Counted from the stretch's first letter, positions 1 to 9,952 are shown. The stretch: 64,000 nucleotides of DNA from Tianweitania sp. UT-5YL-CI-8 (GCF_030010215.1 NZ_JASCRR010000002.1:248001-312000), one strand, 5' to 3'. Numbers and translations are program-made. Notes: generated by a model from the sequence alone, not told the origin.

Positions 1-507
1 GATGCGGCCTGACACGGGCGTCCATTGCAGCATGCCAGAGAACAGGATGATGAGCAGCAGACCCCACCAGAAGATCGGCATGGAATAGCCGACGAGCGCG
101 GTTCCCATCAGCGTCTGGTCGACATAGGAGCCGCGCTTGACGGCTGCAAAGATGCCAGCGGGGATGCCGAGCACGATAGCGAAGATGATGGCGCAGACCG
201 ACAGTTCCAGCGTCGCCGGGAACAAGTCGAGGAACTGCCGCAGAACGGGTTCCTTGGTGACGACCGAGCGGCCGAAATCGCCTGTCATCACGCCCCAGAG
301 ATAGTCGAGATACTGGATGACGATAGGCCGGTCCATGCCGAGATCGTGCATGATCTGCGCATGGCGCTCGGGCGACATGACGCGTTCGCCGGACAACAAG
401 GCAACCGGATCGCCGGGCAGCAGGCGAATGAAGGAAAAGGCGATGATCGACACCCCGATGAAGGTCGGGATCAAAACGGCGAGACGCCGCAGCAGAAATC
501 GGAACAT
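1..507 (-). CDS. dppB: Dipeptide/oligopeptide ABC transporter permease DppB, partial (3' end outside window)
   Basis: Inner-membrane permease of a peptide ABC importer, family BPD_transp_1, DppB type. Only the first 169 residues are visible; the gene runs off the left edge. It starts MFRFLLRRL, has a first membrane segment at about residues 9-30, and contains the LLPGDPV motif usual after the first helix of DppB/OppB proteins, followed by a periplasmic stretch and further hydrophobic segments. It lies 180 bp downstream of dppA on the same strand, so the two should form one operon with dppC, dppD and dppF expected beyond the window. Family assignment is firm; the substrate is inferred from dppA. 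Confidence 0.85.
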   Translation of the reverse strand, partial: MFRFLLRRLAVLIPTFIGVSIIAFSFIRLLPGDPVALLSGERVMSPERHAQIMHDLGMDRPIVIQYLDYLWGVMTGDFGRSVVTKEPVLRQFLDLFPATLELSVCAIIFAIVLGIPAGIFAAVKRGSYVDQTLMGTALVGYSMPIFWWGLLLIILFSGMLQWTPVSGRI

Positions 508-639
508 ATCAGACTTTCACAACCGTCCGAGGAACCCTGCAGGCCAAGGAGTGTATCGCATTCGCAGCGCTGCGGTAAGGCGGGCAGAACAGCGTCGCTT
601 CAAGCGTGGCCGGAAACAGCTTCATGCAGATGGCAACAA

Positions 640-664
640 GGGGCGCTTGCCTGACAAGCGCCCC
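640..664 (-). terminator. Stem-loop between dppA and dppB
   Basis: Perfect 10-bp inverted repeat GGGGCGCTTG / CAAGCGCCCC with a 5-nt loop, 23 bp after the dppA stop on the transcribed strand. It is followed by TTGTTGCC rather than a T-run, so full termination is unlikely. Such hairpins after binding-protein genes usually stabilise the 3' end or attenuate read-through so that more binding protein than permease is made. Confidence 0.6.
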
Positions 665-687
665 TCACGTCTCTGCCGCCGAGCGGT

Positions 688-2283
688 TTACTCGACGATG
701 TCAACACCGTCGAAGGCGAAGTCGCCGAGCGGGCTCTGGACGAAGCCTTCGACACCCTTGCGCATCGGAACGACCGACAGCGAGTGGTCGATGGTGGCCC
801 AGGGCGCTTCGCGCTTGAACACGACCTGCGCCTCTTCATAGAGCTTGGTGCGTTCGGCCACGTCAGTGGTTTCCTTGGCCTTCATGACGAGGGTATTGAA
901 CTCCTCGTTGCACCACTGCGCGCGGTTGTTGCCGCCGACCGCTTCGCAACCGAGCAGGGTGTGGAGGAAGTTGTCGGGATCGCCATTGTCGCCGGTCCAG
1001 CCGAGGATGACGGCGCCGTCACGATCCTTGGCCTTAGAACGGTCGAGATATTCGGCCCATTCGTAAGACACGATCTCGACGGTGACGCCAATCTTGGCGA
1101 AGTCGGACTGCATGATCTCGGCGGCACGACGTGCATTGAGCATATAGGGGCGCGACACCGGCATCGCCCAGACCTTCATCGACAGGTCCTTCACGCCGGC
1201 TTCTTCGAGAAGCTTCTTGGCTTCGTCGAGGTTGTAGGCGTCGTCCTCGACCTTATCGTTATACGACCACATGGTCGGCGGGATCGGGTTCTTGGCCGGC
1301 GTGGCCGCGCCCTGGAACACCGCGTCGACGATGGCTTCCTTGTTGATGGCTTGGTTGAGCGCCTTGCGCACCTTCACGTTGTCGAACGGAGCCTGGGTGG
1401 TGTTGTAGGCGAGATAGGCGACGTTCAGGCCTTCCTGCTCTTCAACCTTGAGGTTCGGATCGGCCTTCATGGCCTCGACGTCCGCCGAGTTCGGGAAAGG
1501 CATCAGGTGGCATTCGCCGGCCTTGAGCTTCTGGTAGCGAACCGAAGCGTCAGGCGTGATGGCGAAGACGAGGTCGTCGATCTTCTGCTTGCCGCCCCAG
1601 TAATCCGGGTTGGCCTTATAGCGGATCACCGCATCCTGCTGATAGCCGACGAAGGTGAAGGGGCCGGTGCCGAGCGGCTGCTGGTTGAGCTTTTCCTTGG
1701 TGCCGGCTGCGTCGAGCTTGTCGGCATACTCCTTGGACATGATCGATGCGAAAGGCATTGCCAAATTGGCCAGGAAGGGCGCCTCGGTCTTCTTGAGCAC
1801 GATCTTGACGGTCATGTCGTCGACCTTTTCGATCGACTGGATGAGTTCCGGCATGCCCATGCCGGCGAAGTATTCCCAGCTCGTGCCGGGAACGTACTGG
1901 TGCCAGGGATTGTCTGTCTTAAGCTGGCGTTCGAGCGAGAAGATCACGTCGTCGGCATTCAGCTCGCGCGTCGGCGTGAAGTATTCGGTGGTCTGGAACT
2001 TGACGCCGGGGCGCAGCTTGAAGGTGTATTCGAGGCCGTTGTCTGAGATGGTCCAGCTTTCGGCGAGGCCGGCTTCGGCTTCGGTCGTGCCGGGCTTGAA
2101 CTCGAGTAGACGGTTGTAGACGGTGTGGGCGGCGGCATCGAAGGTGGTGCCGGCGGTGTACATGCCAGGATCAAAACCTTCCGGCGATCCTTCGGAGCAG
2201 TAGACGAAAGTCTTGGCGTTGGCCACGCCACCGAGAACTGTTGCGGCCATCAATGCTGCCGCAAAAGCCAATGTTTTTCTCAT
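688..2283 (-). CDS. dppA: Dipeptide ABC transporter substrate-binding protein DppA
   Basis: Periplasmic binding protein (SBP family 5, 531 aa) that delivers dipeptides to the DppBC permease. Residues 1-22 form a Sec signal peptide (MRKTLAFAAAL..., cleavage likely after VANA). The mature start KTFVYCSEGSPEGFDPG and the late GWTGDNGDPDNF motif closely match enterobacterial DppA. I chose the ATG at 2283 because it directly precedes the signal peptide and has a GGGAG ribosome binding site; an in-frame ATG at 2340 would add 19 unlikely residues. First gene of the operon; a hairpin separates it from dppB. Some DppA proteins also bind heme or haem precursors, which cannot be judged here. Confidence 0.92.
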   Translation of the reverse strand: MRKTLAFAAALMAATVLGGVANAKTFVYCSEGSPEGFDPGMYTAGTTFDAAAHTVYNRLLEFKPGTTEAEAGLAESWTISDNGLEYTFKLRPGVKFQTTEYFTPTRELNADDVIFSLERQLKTDNPWHQYVPGTSWEYFAGMGMPELIQSIEKVDDMTVKIVLKKTEAPFLANLAMPFASIMSKEYADKLDAAGTKEKLNQQPLGTGPFTFVGYQQDAVIRYKANPDYWGGKQKIDDLVFAITPDASVRYQKLKAGECHLMPFPNSADVEAMKADPNLKVEEQEGLNVAYLAYNTTQAPFDNVKVRKALNQAINKEAIVDAVFQGAATPAKNPIPPTMWSYNDKVEDDAYNLDEAKKLLEEAGVKDLSMKVWAMPVSRPYMLNARRAAEIMQSDFAKIGVTVEIVSYEWAEYLDRSKAKDRDGAVILGWTGDNGDPDNFLHTLLGCEAVGGNNRAQWCNEEFNTLVMKAKETTDVAERTKLYEEAQVVFKREAPWATIDHSLSVVPMRKGVEGFVQSPLGDFAFDGVDIVE

Positions 2284-2707
2284 CGGAAACTCCCTGTAAA
2301 TTTCTGAACCCACCCCCCGGCAGGCTCGAGGAACGCGCATATAAGCATCGTTTCCTGTGCTTTGGAACTCCCCAACTCCCTAACCTATGGGAAGGAGATT
2401 TCTTTACTCGCTTTCGCTCACTCCTAAGCGCGTTTTTTCCTTTCACAGCCTGCGACGACGATGAAGACGCTGCGGCCGGAGCTTTCGGCGCGCGGGATTC
2501 TTTGTTTGAGGAAATCCACAATACTTTAGTCGGATGCCGCTTCACCTCCCCGTTAAACCGACCGCTTCCGCTGCGTCAGGGTTGATGCCGCTCCTGTCAG
2601 GCAATACAACTCTTCATAAGCTGCCACCGCCGCGCAGAAGCGACGCGGCAGCTAAAGAGAGACTGGGACGCAAAGCACGTCCCCGTTATGAATAAAGGGA
2701 GGCGTGA
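2284..2707. other. Divergent intergenic region between dppA and the acyl-CoA ligase gene
   Basis: 424 bp without a convincing gene. It must hold the dppA promoter (minus strand) and the ligase promoter (plus strand). A TTCCAA-N17-TTATAT arrangement on the minus strand upstream of dppA is a possible but weak sigma70 site. A GC-rich imperfect inverted repeat (GCTGCC...GGCAGC, about 2620-2652) lies before the ligase gene; its role is unclear. AGGGAGG at 2696-2702 is the ligase ribosome binding site. Confidence 0.5.
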
Positions 2708-4870
2708 TTGGCAAAGGCACCGGCAAAGTCTGGAGAGACATCGGAGACGCGCAAGGTCGGCGACGACGAGGTGAAGACAGCGAAGCCGAAAAAGACAGTC
2801 CCGGCCGCCAAGTCGAAGCCGTCTGCAGCCAGGACGGTCGCAAAACCATCCGCTGCAGACAAAACGGCCGAAAAGCGCACGTCGAAGCCCGCAAGGGCCA
2901 AGCCCGCAGGGGCATCATCTGCGAAAACCCCTGTGGAGAAAGCCGAAGTTGCCGGCAAGCCTGAAGCGGCGCCCACGATAACCCCGACTGTTACGGTCCC
3001 AAAAGCCCCGGTAAAGGCGGTTCGGAAGACCTCCGTCAAAACATCGCCTGAGCTCAAGAAAACCGGCAAGACCCCGGCGAAACCGGCAAAGGCGGTGAAA
3101 ACAGCCGCTCCCGACACCAACGCCGAACCGGCAGCCGATTTGGCCATGGCTTCCGCCGAAAGCGCGGCCGAACCCAAAGCAAAGAGCAAGCCGGTGAAAC
3201 CTCAGGACAAGATCTGGCTGAACAGCTACCCCGCCAACATGGCGGCGGAGATCGGCCCGCTGCGCCAGCAGTCGATCGGCGATTTGCTGGTCGCGGCCTG
3301 CAAGCGCTACGCCGGGCGGCCGGCTTTCAGTTCGATGGGCAAGACCATCAGCTTCGGGGAAGTCGAGCGCATCTCGTTTTCGGTCGGCGCGTGGCTGCAG
3401 TCCAAGGGGCTCGCCAAGGGTGCGCGCGTCGCGATCATGATGCCCAACATCCTGCAATACCCTGTCATCATGATGGCGGTGCTGCGTGCCGGCTATACCG
3501 TCGTCAACGTCAATCCGCTCTACACGCAGCGCGAGTTGCAGCATCAGCTTGCGGATTCAGGGGCGGAGGCGATCTTCATCCTCGAAAACTTCGCCACCAC
3601 CCTGCAGGGCGTCATCGACAAGACCAAGGTCAAGCATGTCGTCGTGGCAACCATGGGCGACATGCTCGGGCTGAAGGGCATGGTGGTCAATCTGGTGGTG
3701 CGACGCGTCAAGAAGATGGTGCCGAAATGGTCGCTGCCGTCGCATGTGAAGTTCAACGACGTGCTCAAGGCCGGCGGCGCGATGACGCTGAAACCCGTCG
3801 AGGTCCTAGCCGGCGACGTCGCCTTCCTGCAATATACCGGCGGCACCACCGGTATCTCCAAGGGCGCGGTGCTGACGCACAGCAACGTGCTTTCCAATGT
3901 CGAGCAGCTGGCGCTGTGGATTGAGGATGCCTACACGGTCAGGCCGAAACCGGCACATCTGACCTTCATCTGCGCTCTGCCGCTCTATCACATCTTCGCG
4001 CTGACGGTGAACGCGCTGATGGGTATGCAGCAGGGCGCGCTCAACGTGCTGATCGCCAATCCGCGCGACATTCCGGGTTTCGTCAAGGAGTTGAAAAAGC
4101 ACAGCTTCCACATCTTCCCCGGCCTCAACACGCTGTTCAATGCGCTGCTCAACAACAACGACTTCCGCAAGCTCGACTTCAAGCCGCTGCTGCTCAGCCT
4201 GGGCGGCGGCATGGCGGTCCAGAAGGGCGTGGCCGAGCGCTGGAAGGAACTGACTGGCAGCAACATCACCGAGGGCTACGGTCTATCGGAAACCTCGCCT
4301 GTGGCCACCGCCAACAAGTGCAGCGCGACGAGCTTCAGCGGCACGATCGGCCTGCCGGTCCCCTCGACCGAAATCGCCATCCGCGACGATGAAGGCAACG
4401 ATTTGCCGATCGGCGAAGTCGGCGAAATCTGCATTCGCGGGCCGCAGGTCATGGCCGGCTACTGGAACCGCGATGACGAAACCGCCAAGGTGATGACCAA
4501 GGACGGCTTCTTCAAATCCGGCGACATGGGCTTCATGGACGAGAAGGGCTATACCAAGATCGTCGACCGGAAGAAGGACATGATCCTGGTCTCGGGCTTC
4601 AACGTCTATCCCAACGAGTTGGAAGAAGTGGTTGCCCAGCATCCGGGCGTGCTCGAAGTGGCGGCGGTCGGCGTGCCGGACGAGCATTCCGGCGAGGTGC
4701 CCAAATTGTTCATCGTGCGCAAAGACCAGAACCTGACCAGCGAAGACCTGATGGTTTACTGCAAGGCGAACCTGACGGGCTACAAACGGCCGCGATACAT
4801 CGAGTTCCGCAACGAGTTGCCGAAAACCAATGTCGGCAAGATCCTGCGGCGCGAATTGCGGGACAAATAG
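2708..4870 (+). CDS. fadD: Long-chain fatty acid-CoA ligase with histone-like N-terminal extension
   Basis: Activates fatty acids to acyl-CoA via acyl-AMP (ANL superfamily). 720 aa, against about 550 for usual FadD. Residues 1 to about 165 are low-complexity, rich in Lys, Ala, Pro and Thr, with histone H1-like PAK/AAK repeats. The enzyme proper begins near DKIWLNSYP (about 168). The P-loop YTGGTTGISKGA lies near residue 376, followed by YGLSETSP, and the FACS signature spans DGFFKSGDMGF to DRKKDMILVSGFNVYP. The start is a TTG with a strong AGGGAGG site 5 nt upstream; no in-frame ATG lies ahead of the catalytic domain in a plausible place. The enzyme call is firm; the extension's role is unknown. 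Confidence 0.9.
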   Translation: MAKAPAKSGETSETRKVGDDEVKTAKPKKTVPAAKSKPSAARTVAKPSAADKTAEKRTSKPARAKPAGASSAKTPVEKAEVAGKPEAAPTITPTVTVPKAPVKAVRKTSVKTSPELKKTGKTPAKPAKAVKTAAPDTNAEPAADLAMASAESAAEPKAKSKPVKPQDKIWLNSYPANMAAEIGPLRQQSIGDLLVAACKRYAGRPAFSSMGKTISFGEVERISFSVGAWLQSKGLAKGARVAIMMPNILQYPVIMMAVLRAGYTVVNVNPLYTQRELQHQLADSGAEAIFILENFATTLQGVIDKTKVKHVVVATMGDMLGLKGMVVNLVVRRVKKMVPKWSLPSHVKFNDVLKAGGAMTLKPVEVLAGDVAFLQYTGGTTGISKGAVLTHSNVLSNVEQLALWIEDAYTVRPKPAHLTFICALPLYHIFALTVNALMGMQQGALNVLIANPRDIPGFVKELKKHSFHIFPGLNTLFNALLNNNDFRKLDFKPLLLSLGGGMAVQKGVAERWKELTGSNITEGYGLSETSPVATANKCSATSFSGTIGLPVPSTEIAIRDDEGNDLPIGEVGEICIRGPQVMAGYWNRDDETAKVMTKDGFFKSGDMGFMDEKGYTKIVDRKKDMILVSGFNVYPNELEEVVAQHPGVLEVAAVGVPDEHSGEVPKLFIVRKDQNLTSEDLMVYCKANLTGYKRPRYIEFRNELPKTNVGKILRRELRDK

Positions 4871-4967
4871 CCGGGGCAAACCGAGCGCTTTCGTCAGCGA
4901 GGGTGCGAGGCTGGTCTCACTTTGCGCCGTTGAAACGTCGTGCCGCAGCAATGATCCGGGAGCTTCT

Positions 4968-5864
4968 ATGGTCGACCTATCGGAACAGGAAATTGAAGGC
5001 GTAAGGGCGCTGCTGAGCGCCAAGGAGCGGCCGGCGACGCTTGAGGCGCGCCGCGCGCGGCTCGACGATGTCGCCTCCGTCGACGGTGTTGCGCCCGACA
5101 TCGAGTTCATTCCGGCAGAGGTCGCAGGCTGCCCGGCGGAATGGTCGCTGGCGCCGGGCAGCGATGCCACGAAGGTCCTGCTTTATTTTCACGGCGGCGG
5201 ATACAGCTCGGGTTCGATCCGCAGCCATCGCGGAATGGTCAGCGAAACCGGCCGCGCCGCCGGGATACGGACGTTGGCTCTGGCCTATCGCCTAGCTCCG
5301 GAAAATCCGTTTCCCGCGGCATTGGACGACGCCTATGCCGCGTTCTCGTTTCTGCTAGACCAGGGAATTCCCGCCAACCGCATCGCGATCGGCGGAGACA
5401 GCGCCGGCGGCGGGCTTTCGCTCGCCTTGATGATACGCCTTCGCGATGCCGGAATGCCCCTGCCCGCCTGCGCCTGGCTGGTATCGCCCTGGGTGGATCT
5501 GGAGATGACGGGCGCGAGCATCGAAACGAAGGCTACGGTCGATCCGCTGATCAGCCGGGTTTATCTCGAAGGCCTCGCCGCCAATTATCTCGCCGGCAAG
5601 AGCGCACTCGATCCGCTGGTTTCGCCGCTGCATGCCGATCTGGCCGGCCTGCCGTCCGTGCTTGTCCAGGTAGGCACGGCGGAGACGCTTCTCGACGACG
5701 CCGTGCGCATCGTTGAAAGATTTGGGTCAGCCGATGTAAGAGCAACGCTGGAGACATGGCCACATATGATCCATGCCTGGCCCTTGTGGTCCAAACGGCT
5801 GACCTCCGGACGCCAGGCGATAGACTCCGCCGGAACGTTCATAGCGGGGCATCTGGCGCTGTGA
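4968..5864 (+). CDS. Alpha/beta hydrolase, hormone-sensitive-lipase type
   Basis: Carboxylesterase-like enzyme (abhydrolase_3, 298 aa), probably cytoplasmic as no signal peptide is seen. The oxyanion-hole motif HGGGY lies near residue 75, the nucleophile elbow GDSAGGG near 144-150 with Ser as nucleophile, and a late HMIHAW segment near 265 supplies the likely catalytic His. The ATG at 4968 has a GGGAG site 5 nt upstream; longer in-frame starts reach back into the region after fadD and look non-coding. It follows the acyl-CoA ligase by 97 bp on the same strand, so it may act on esters or lipids, but the substrate cannot be told. Confidence 0.85.
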   Translation: MVDLSEQEIEGVRALLSAKERPATLEARRARLDDVASVDGVAPDIEFIPAEVAGCPAEWSLAPGSDATKVLLYFHGGGYSSGSIRSHRGMVSETGRAAGIRTLALAYRLAPENPFPAALDDAYAAFSFLLDQGIPANRIAIGGDSAGGGLSLALMIRLRDAGMPLPACAWLVSPWVDLEMTGASIETKATVDPLISRVYLEGLAANYLAGKSALDPLVSPLHADLAGLPSVLVQVGTAETLLDDAVRIVERFGSADVRATLETWPHMIHAWPLWSKRLTSGRQAIDSAGTFIAGHLAL

Positions 5865-5892
5865 GCCCACCTCGGCCCTAAACGTCTGTCGA

Positions 5893-6603
5893 TCAGGCAC
5901 GGCCGGTGAGGTAGCCCGGCAGATCGGCGATGGAGTTGAGGACCACGTCGGCGATCGGCTCCAGCGTCTCGCGCGTCCCCGTGCCGCTCAGCACACCGAC
6001 GGCAAGTCCTGCGCCCCCGGCGCGGGCCATGACCAGATCGTGCCTGTTGTCGCCGACGACAGCGAGTTCAGAAGCCTTGAGCCCCGTCAGGTCCAAAAAC
6101 GCGGTGATGGTGTCGGGCGCGGGCTTGGGATTGGCCACCGCGTCGTAGCCATAGGCGGCATCGAACATCTGCGCGATGCCGAGTGCTGCCAGCGTCTTCT
6201 CGGCGCCGCTGGTGGAATCGTTGGTGCAGACGCCGAGCCGCAGGCCGGAGCGATGCAGCGTCGAGATCGTCTCGATGCAGCCCGGCAGCGCAACGGCCTG
6301 TAAGGCCCCCTGCTCCGCCGTGACACGGTCGAAATGTCTGACATGGCCGAGGCGGTCCGCATCGTCGGCATCCGGGTACCAGAGCTCGACGATGTCGGCA
6401 TTGGTGCCGGCGGCAAACACCGAGTCGGCCACGAAGCCCTTGCTCGCATAATCGTAGCCGGCTGCCTGCATCAGCTCGTCCGCGCGAACACGGTCGCCGT
6501 CGGCTGCTTCCATGGCCATATGGTCGCCTATGGCGAACCATGTCGCCTCGAAGTCGACCAGCGTCCCGTCCTTGTCGAACAGGATCCCTTTTATATCAGC
6601 CAA
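5893..6603 (-). CDS. HAD-family phosphatase, phosphoglycolate-phosphatase-like
   Basis: Haloacid dehalogenase superfamily phosphatase (236 aa). Motif I is FDKDGTLVDF with Asp10 as nucleophile and Asp12 as acid/base; motif II Thr lies in VCTNDSTSGAEK; motif III/IV is VVGDNRHDLVMA. The start is a TTG at 6603 preceded by a GGAG sequence; it falls 4 nt after the pgi stop, so the two genes are translationally linked. A phosphatase downstream of pgi suggests clearing of a sugar phosphate or phosphoglycolate, but the substrate is open. It ends convergently with the upstream hydrolase, with no clear terminator between them. Confidence 0.82.
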   Translation of the reverse strand: MADIKGILFDKDGTLVDFEATWFAIGDHMAMEAADGDRVRADELMQAAGYDYASKGFVADSVFAAGTNADIVELWYPDADDADRLGHVRHFDRVTAEQGALQAVALPGCIETISTLHRSGLRLGVCTNDSTSGAEKTLAALGIAQMFDAAYGYDAVANPKPAPDTITAFLDLTGLKASELAVVGDNRHDLVMARAGGAGLAVGVLSGTGTRETLEPIADVVLNSIADLPGYLTGRA

Positions 6604-6607
6604 ATTC

Positions 6608-8248
6608 CTACTCCTCGCCGCGCAGACGATGGATATGCGCCACCAGCCCGGCGGTGGACGCGTCGCGCGAGGCGGCATCCTCCTTGCCTTCTACGACAGG
6701 AAGAAGACCGGTCGCGAGTTCCTTGCCCAGTTCGACGCCCCATTGGTCGAAGGAATTGACGCCGTAAAGAACGCCTTCGACGAAGACGCGATGCTCGTAA
6801 AGCGCGATCAGCCGGCCAAGCGTGTAGGGGTCGAGCGTGCGGTACAGGATCGTCACCGACGGACGGTTGCCGGAGAAGACGCGGTGCGGTGCGATCTTGT
6901 CGACCTCCGCTTCCGCCATGCCCTTGGTCAGCATCTGGCGGCGCGCTTCCTCCAGCGTGCGGCCCTTCATCAACGCCTCGGACTGCGCCAGCACATTGGC
7001 GAGCAGCAGGTCGTGCTGGTGACCGAGAGAAGATTCATGACCCTGCGCGGCTGCCAGGAATTCGACGGGAATGATGTCGGTGCCCTGGTGCAAAAGCTGG
7101 AAGAAGGCGTGCTGCCCGTTGGTGCCGGGTTCGCCCCAGACCAGCGGGCCGGTCGGCGTCGGTGCCGGCAGGCCTTCTATGGTCACACTCTTGCCGTTGG
7201 ATTCCATGTCGAGCTGCTGCAGATAGGCCGGCAGGCGCGACAGGCGCTGGTCATAGGGGATGACGGCGCGCGCCGGATAGGCGCAGACGACGCGGTGCCA
7301 GTAGCCGACGAGCCCCATGATGACCGGCAGATTCTTGAGCAGCGGTGCCGAGACGAAATGGCTGTCCATGTCATGCGCGCCAGCGAGGAAATCGCGGAAA
7401 TTACGCGGTCCGATGGCCAGCATGATCGGCAGGCCGATGGCCGACCAGAGCGAATACCGGCCTCCGACCCAGTCCCAGAAGCCGAAGACGCGATCGGCTG
7501 CGATGCCGAACTTGGCGACCTTGTCGAGCGCGGTGGAGACGGCGGCGAAATGCTTGTCGACTGCCTCTTCTCCCATGCCGTCGACGATCCAGCGGCGCGC
7601 CGTTTCGGCGTTGGTGATGGTCTCGACGGTTGTGAAAGTCTTGGACGCGACGATGACCAGCGTGGTCTCCGGATCGAGCCCTTCGAGCGTGTCGTGAATA
7701 TGGGCGCCATCGATGTTGGAGACGAAATGCGCGCGCGGGCCGTCATGATAGGGCGCAAGCGACAGCGTCGCCATCACCGGGCCGAGATCGGACCCGCCAA
7801 TGCCGATATTGACGACATCGGTGATGCGCTTGCCGGTCGCGCCCTTGGTTTCGCCAGAGCGGATGCCGTCGGCAAAGGCTTCCATGGCGTCGAGAACGGC
7901 GCGCACCTCGGGAATGACGTCCTGGCCGTCGAGCACGACCTCACCCGACAGATTGCGCAGCGCGGTGTGCAGCACGGCGCGGTCTTCGGTGAAATTGATC
8001 CGCTTGCCCGACATCATCGCTTCGCGGCGACCTTCCAGGTCGGCGGCCTGGGCCAGACCTTCCAGCAAAGCCATCGCCTTCGCATCGACCGCGCATTTGG
8101 ACCAGTCGATCAAAAGGTCCCCATCGCGCACCGAGAAGGTTTCGAACCGCGCGGGGTCGGCGGCAAAGGCCGCGCGCATGTCCTGCGGGACATTCTTCAG
8201 GTGTTCGCGTAGGGCCGAAAGCGCGGCGGGGAAAGTCTGTTCAACCAC
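6608..8248 (-). CDS. pgi: Glucose-6-phosphate isomerase
   Basis: Cytoplasmic glycolytic/gluconeogenic enzyme interconverting glucose 6-phosphate and fructose 6-phosphate; 546 aa, normal family length. Signatures present: [12 protein letters not shown] (phosphosugar binding), [25 protein letters not shown], and [13 protein letters not shown] near the C-terminus. I chose the GTG at 8248 because GGAGAG lies 7 nt upstream and the resulting N-terminus matches the family; the longest frame begins 35 codons earlier in non-conserved sequence. First gene of a two-gene operon with the HAD phosphatase. Confidence 0.95.
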   Translation of the reverse strand: MVEQTFPAALSALREHLKNVPQDMRAAFAADPARFETFSVRDGDLLIDWSKCAVDAKAMALLEGLAQAADLEGRREAMMSGKRINFTEDRAVLHTALRNLSGEVVLDGQDVIPEVRAVLDAMEAFADGIRSGETKGATGKRITDVVNIGIGGSDLGPVMATLSLAPYHDGPRAHFVSNIDGAHIHDTLEGLDPETTLVIVASKTFTTVETITNAETARRWIVDGMGEEAVDKHFAAVSTALDKVAKFGIAADRVFGFWDWVGGRYSLWSAIGLPIMLAIGPRNFRDFLAGAHDMDSHFVSAPLLKNLPVIMGLVGYWHRVVCAYPARAVIPYDQRLSRLPAYLQQLDMESNGKSVTIEGLPAPTPTGPLVWGEPGTNGQHAFFQLLHQGTDIIPVEFLAAAQGHESSLGHQHDLLLANVLAQSEALMKGRTLEEARRQMLTKGMAEAEVDKIAPHRVFSGNRPSVTILYRTLDPYTLGRLIALYEHRVFVEGVLYGVNSFDQWGVELGKELATGLLPVVEGKEDAASRDASTAGLVAHIHRLRGEE

Positions 8249-8458
8249 TGTGGTGCTCTCCGTGTGAAGTCCCGAGACTTCTATCAGAACAAAACGACGA
8301 TGGAGAGACAGATTTCGCAGCCAGCTGATCTCGGCACGATGGATCACTGGCACAAATGAATAGGATCAGAAAAATTGATTGGCGCAATCGCTTGTGCCAC
8401 GGCTACCTTCAAATGGTCCAGCACGACAGAAAAAGCTGGCCACACGAGGAAACGTCCG

Positions 8459-9952
8459 ATGACCCAGCGCAATGACACGGCAATCTGGTCAGGCCTGTTC
8501 CGCATCTCCGCGGAGTCCGGCCAAACCCTGCAGGCGCAGATCCGGCAGGCCATTGTGGCGGCGATTCTGGACCGTCAGATCGCCGCTTCCATGCCGCTGC
8601 CATCCTGCCGGATTCTGGCTGAGAAACTCGGCGTGGCGCGCGGCACCGTGGTGCTCGCCTTCCAGCAACTGGTCGACCAGGGCTTTCTCGTCGCGCGCGA
8701 GCGGCGCGGCCATTTCGTCAATCCGGACGTGCTGGCGACACCGTCCCGCCCGAACCAGAAGTCGCCGGAACAGACCACCGAAATCGACTGGAAGGCGCGG
8801 CGGCAGATCACCGCGACCGAGCTGCAGCCCCCGGCCAAGCACCAGAACTGGATCAAGTCGTCCTACCCCTTCGTCTACGGCCAGTTCGACCCGGCTTTGT
8901 TCCCGACGGCGGAATGGCGCGAATGCAACCGCATGGCGCTGGCGGTTCTGGAAATCCGCAATTGGGCGGCCGACATGGTCGACCGCGACGACCCATTATT
9001 GATCGAGCAGATTCAGGCGCGGCTTCTGCCCCGGCGCGGCATCTTCGCCAATCCCGACGAGATCATCGTCACGCTCGGCGCGCAGAACGCGCTCTACATG
9101 CTCGCGACCCTTCTGATGGCCAAGGGCTCGAAGGTGGCGATGGAAGATCCCGGCTATCCCGATGCGCGCAGCATCTTCACGCTCGCGGGTGCCGATATCG
9201 AGCCTGTGCCGGTGGACCAATCCGGCATCGTCACCTCGGCAATCCCATCCGATGCCGGCTTCGTCTTCGTCACGCCGAGCCACCATTGCCCAACCATGGT
9301 GCCGCTGAGCGAGCAGCGCCGGCACGATCTTCTGGCGCGGGCGAGCCAGAATGACCAGATCGTCATCGAGGACGGCTATGACAGCCAGCTCATCGACGAA
9401 GCGCCGCAGCAGGCGCTGAAGAGCATCGACCGTGCAGGCCGTGTCGTCTATGTCGGCTCGATGTCCAAGACGCTCGCACCGGGCCTTCGGCTCGGCTACA
9501 TCGTCGCCTCCGCCGACCTGATCGCCGAGCTGCGCGCGCTGAGGCGCTTCATGCTGCGGCATCCGCCGGCCAACAACCAGCGCGCCGTCGCCCTGTTTTT
9601 GTCGCTCGGCCACCACGAGGCGCTGGTGCGCCGGCTTTCGACCGCCTTCGAAGAGCGGCGCAAGCGGCTGGTGCATGCCATCTCGAACTTCCTGCCCGAC
9701 TGGCGCTCGACCGATTCGGCCGGCGGCACATCGCTGTGGCTGGAAGGTCCGCGCGGCACCGATGCGCGGATTCTGGCTCAGGCAGCTGCCACGCGCAGCG
9801 TGCTGATCGAGCCCGGCGACCGCTTCTTCCACCGCGAAGACAGCTCGTCCCGCTATCTGCGGCTGGGATTCTCCTCCATCGCGCTCCAGCATATCGAGCC
9901 TGGCATCCGCGAACTTGCCACCGCTGCGGGCCGACGCCCGGCGGCGGCATAA
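8459..9952 (+). CDS. MocR-type transcriptional regulator (GntR HTH fused to aminotransferase-like domain)
   Basis: Two-domain regulator, 497 aa: GntR-family winged helix at about residues 15-85 (LAEKLGVARGTVVLAFQQL) and a class I aminotransferase-fold domain at about 115-480. The PLP-binding lysine is expected in SMSKTLAPGLRLG (near residue 337), so it probably senses PLP or a PLP-reactive amine or amino acid. The ATG at 8459 has GAGGA 8 nt upstream. It is divergent from pgi and followed 130 bp later by an MttB-family gene on the same strand. MocR genes normally control neighbouring genes, which makes the methyltransferase and MFS transporter its likely targets. Confidence 0.88.
   Translation: MTQRNDTAIWSGLFRISAESGQTLQAQIRQAIVAAILDRQIAASMPLPSCRILAEKLGVARGTVVLAFQQLVDQGFLVARERRGHFVNPDVLATPSRPNQKSPEQTTEIDWKARRQITATELQPPAKHQNWIKSSYPFVYGQFDPALFPTAEWRECNRMALAVLEIRNWAADMVDRDDPLLIEQIQARLLPRRGIFANPDEIIVTLGAQNALYMLATLLMAKGSKVAMEDPGYPDARSIFTLAGADIEPVPVDQSGIVTSAIPSDAGFVFVTPSHHCPTMVPLSEQRRHDLLARASQNDQIVIEDGYDSQLIDEAPQQALKSIDRAGRVVYVGSMSKTLAPGLRLGYIVASADLIAELRALRRFMLRHPPANNQRAVALFLSLGHHEALVRRLSTAFEERRKRLVHAISNFLPDWRSTDSAGGTSLWLEGPRGTDARILAQAAATRSVLIEPGDRFFHREDSSSRYLRLGFSSIALQHIEPGIRELATAAGRRPAAA

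Noticed and set aside
6512-8212. Long plus-strand frame opposite pgi
   Set aside because: Shadow of pgi; no ribosome binding site or recognisable protein pattern.
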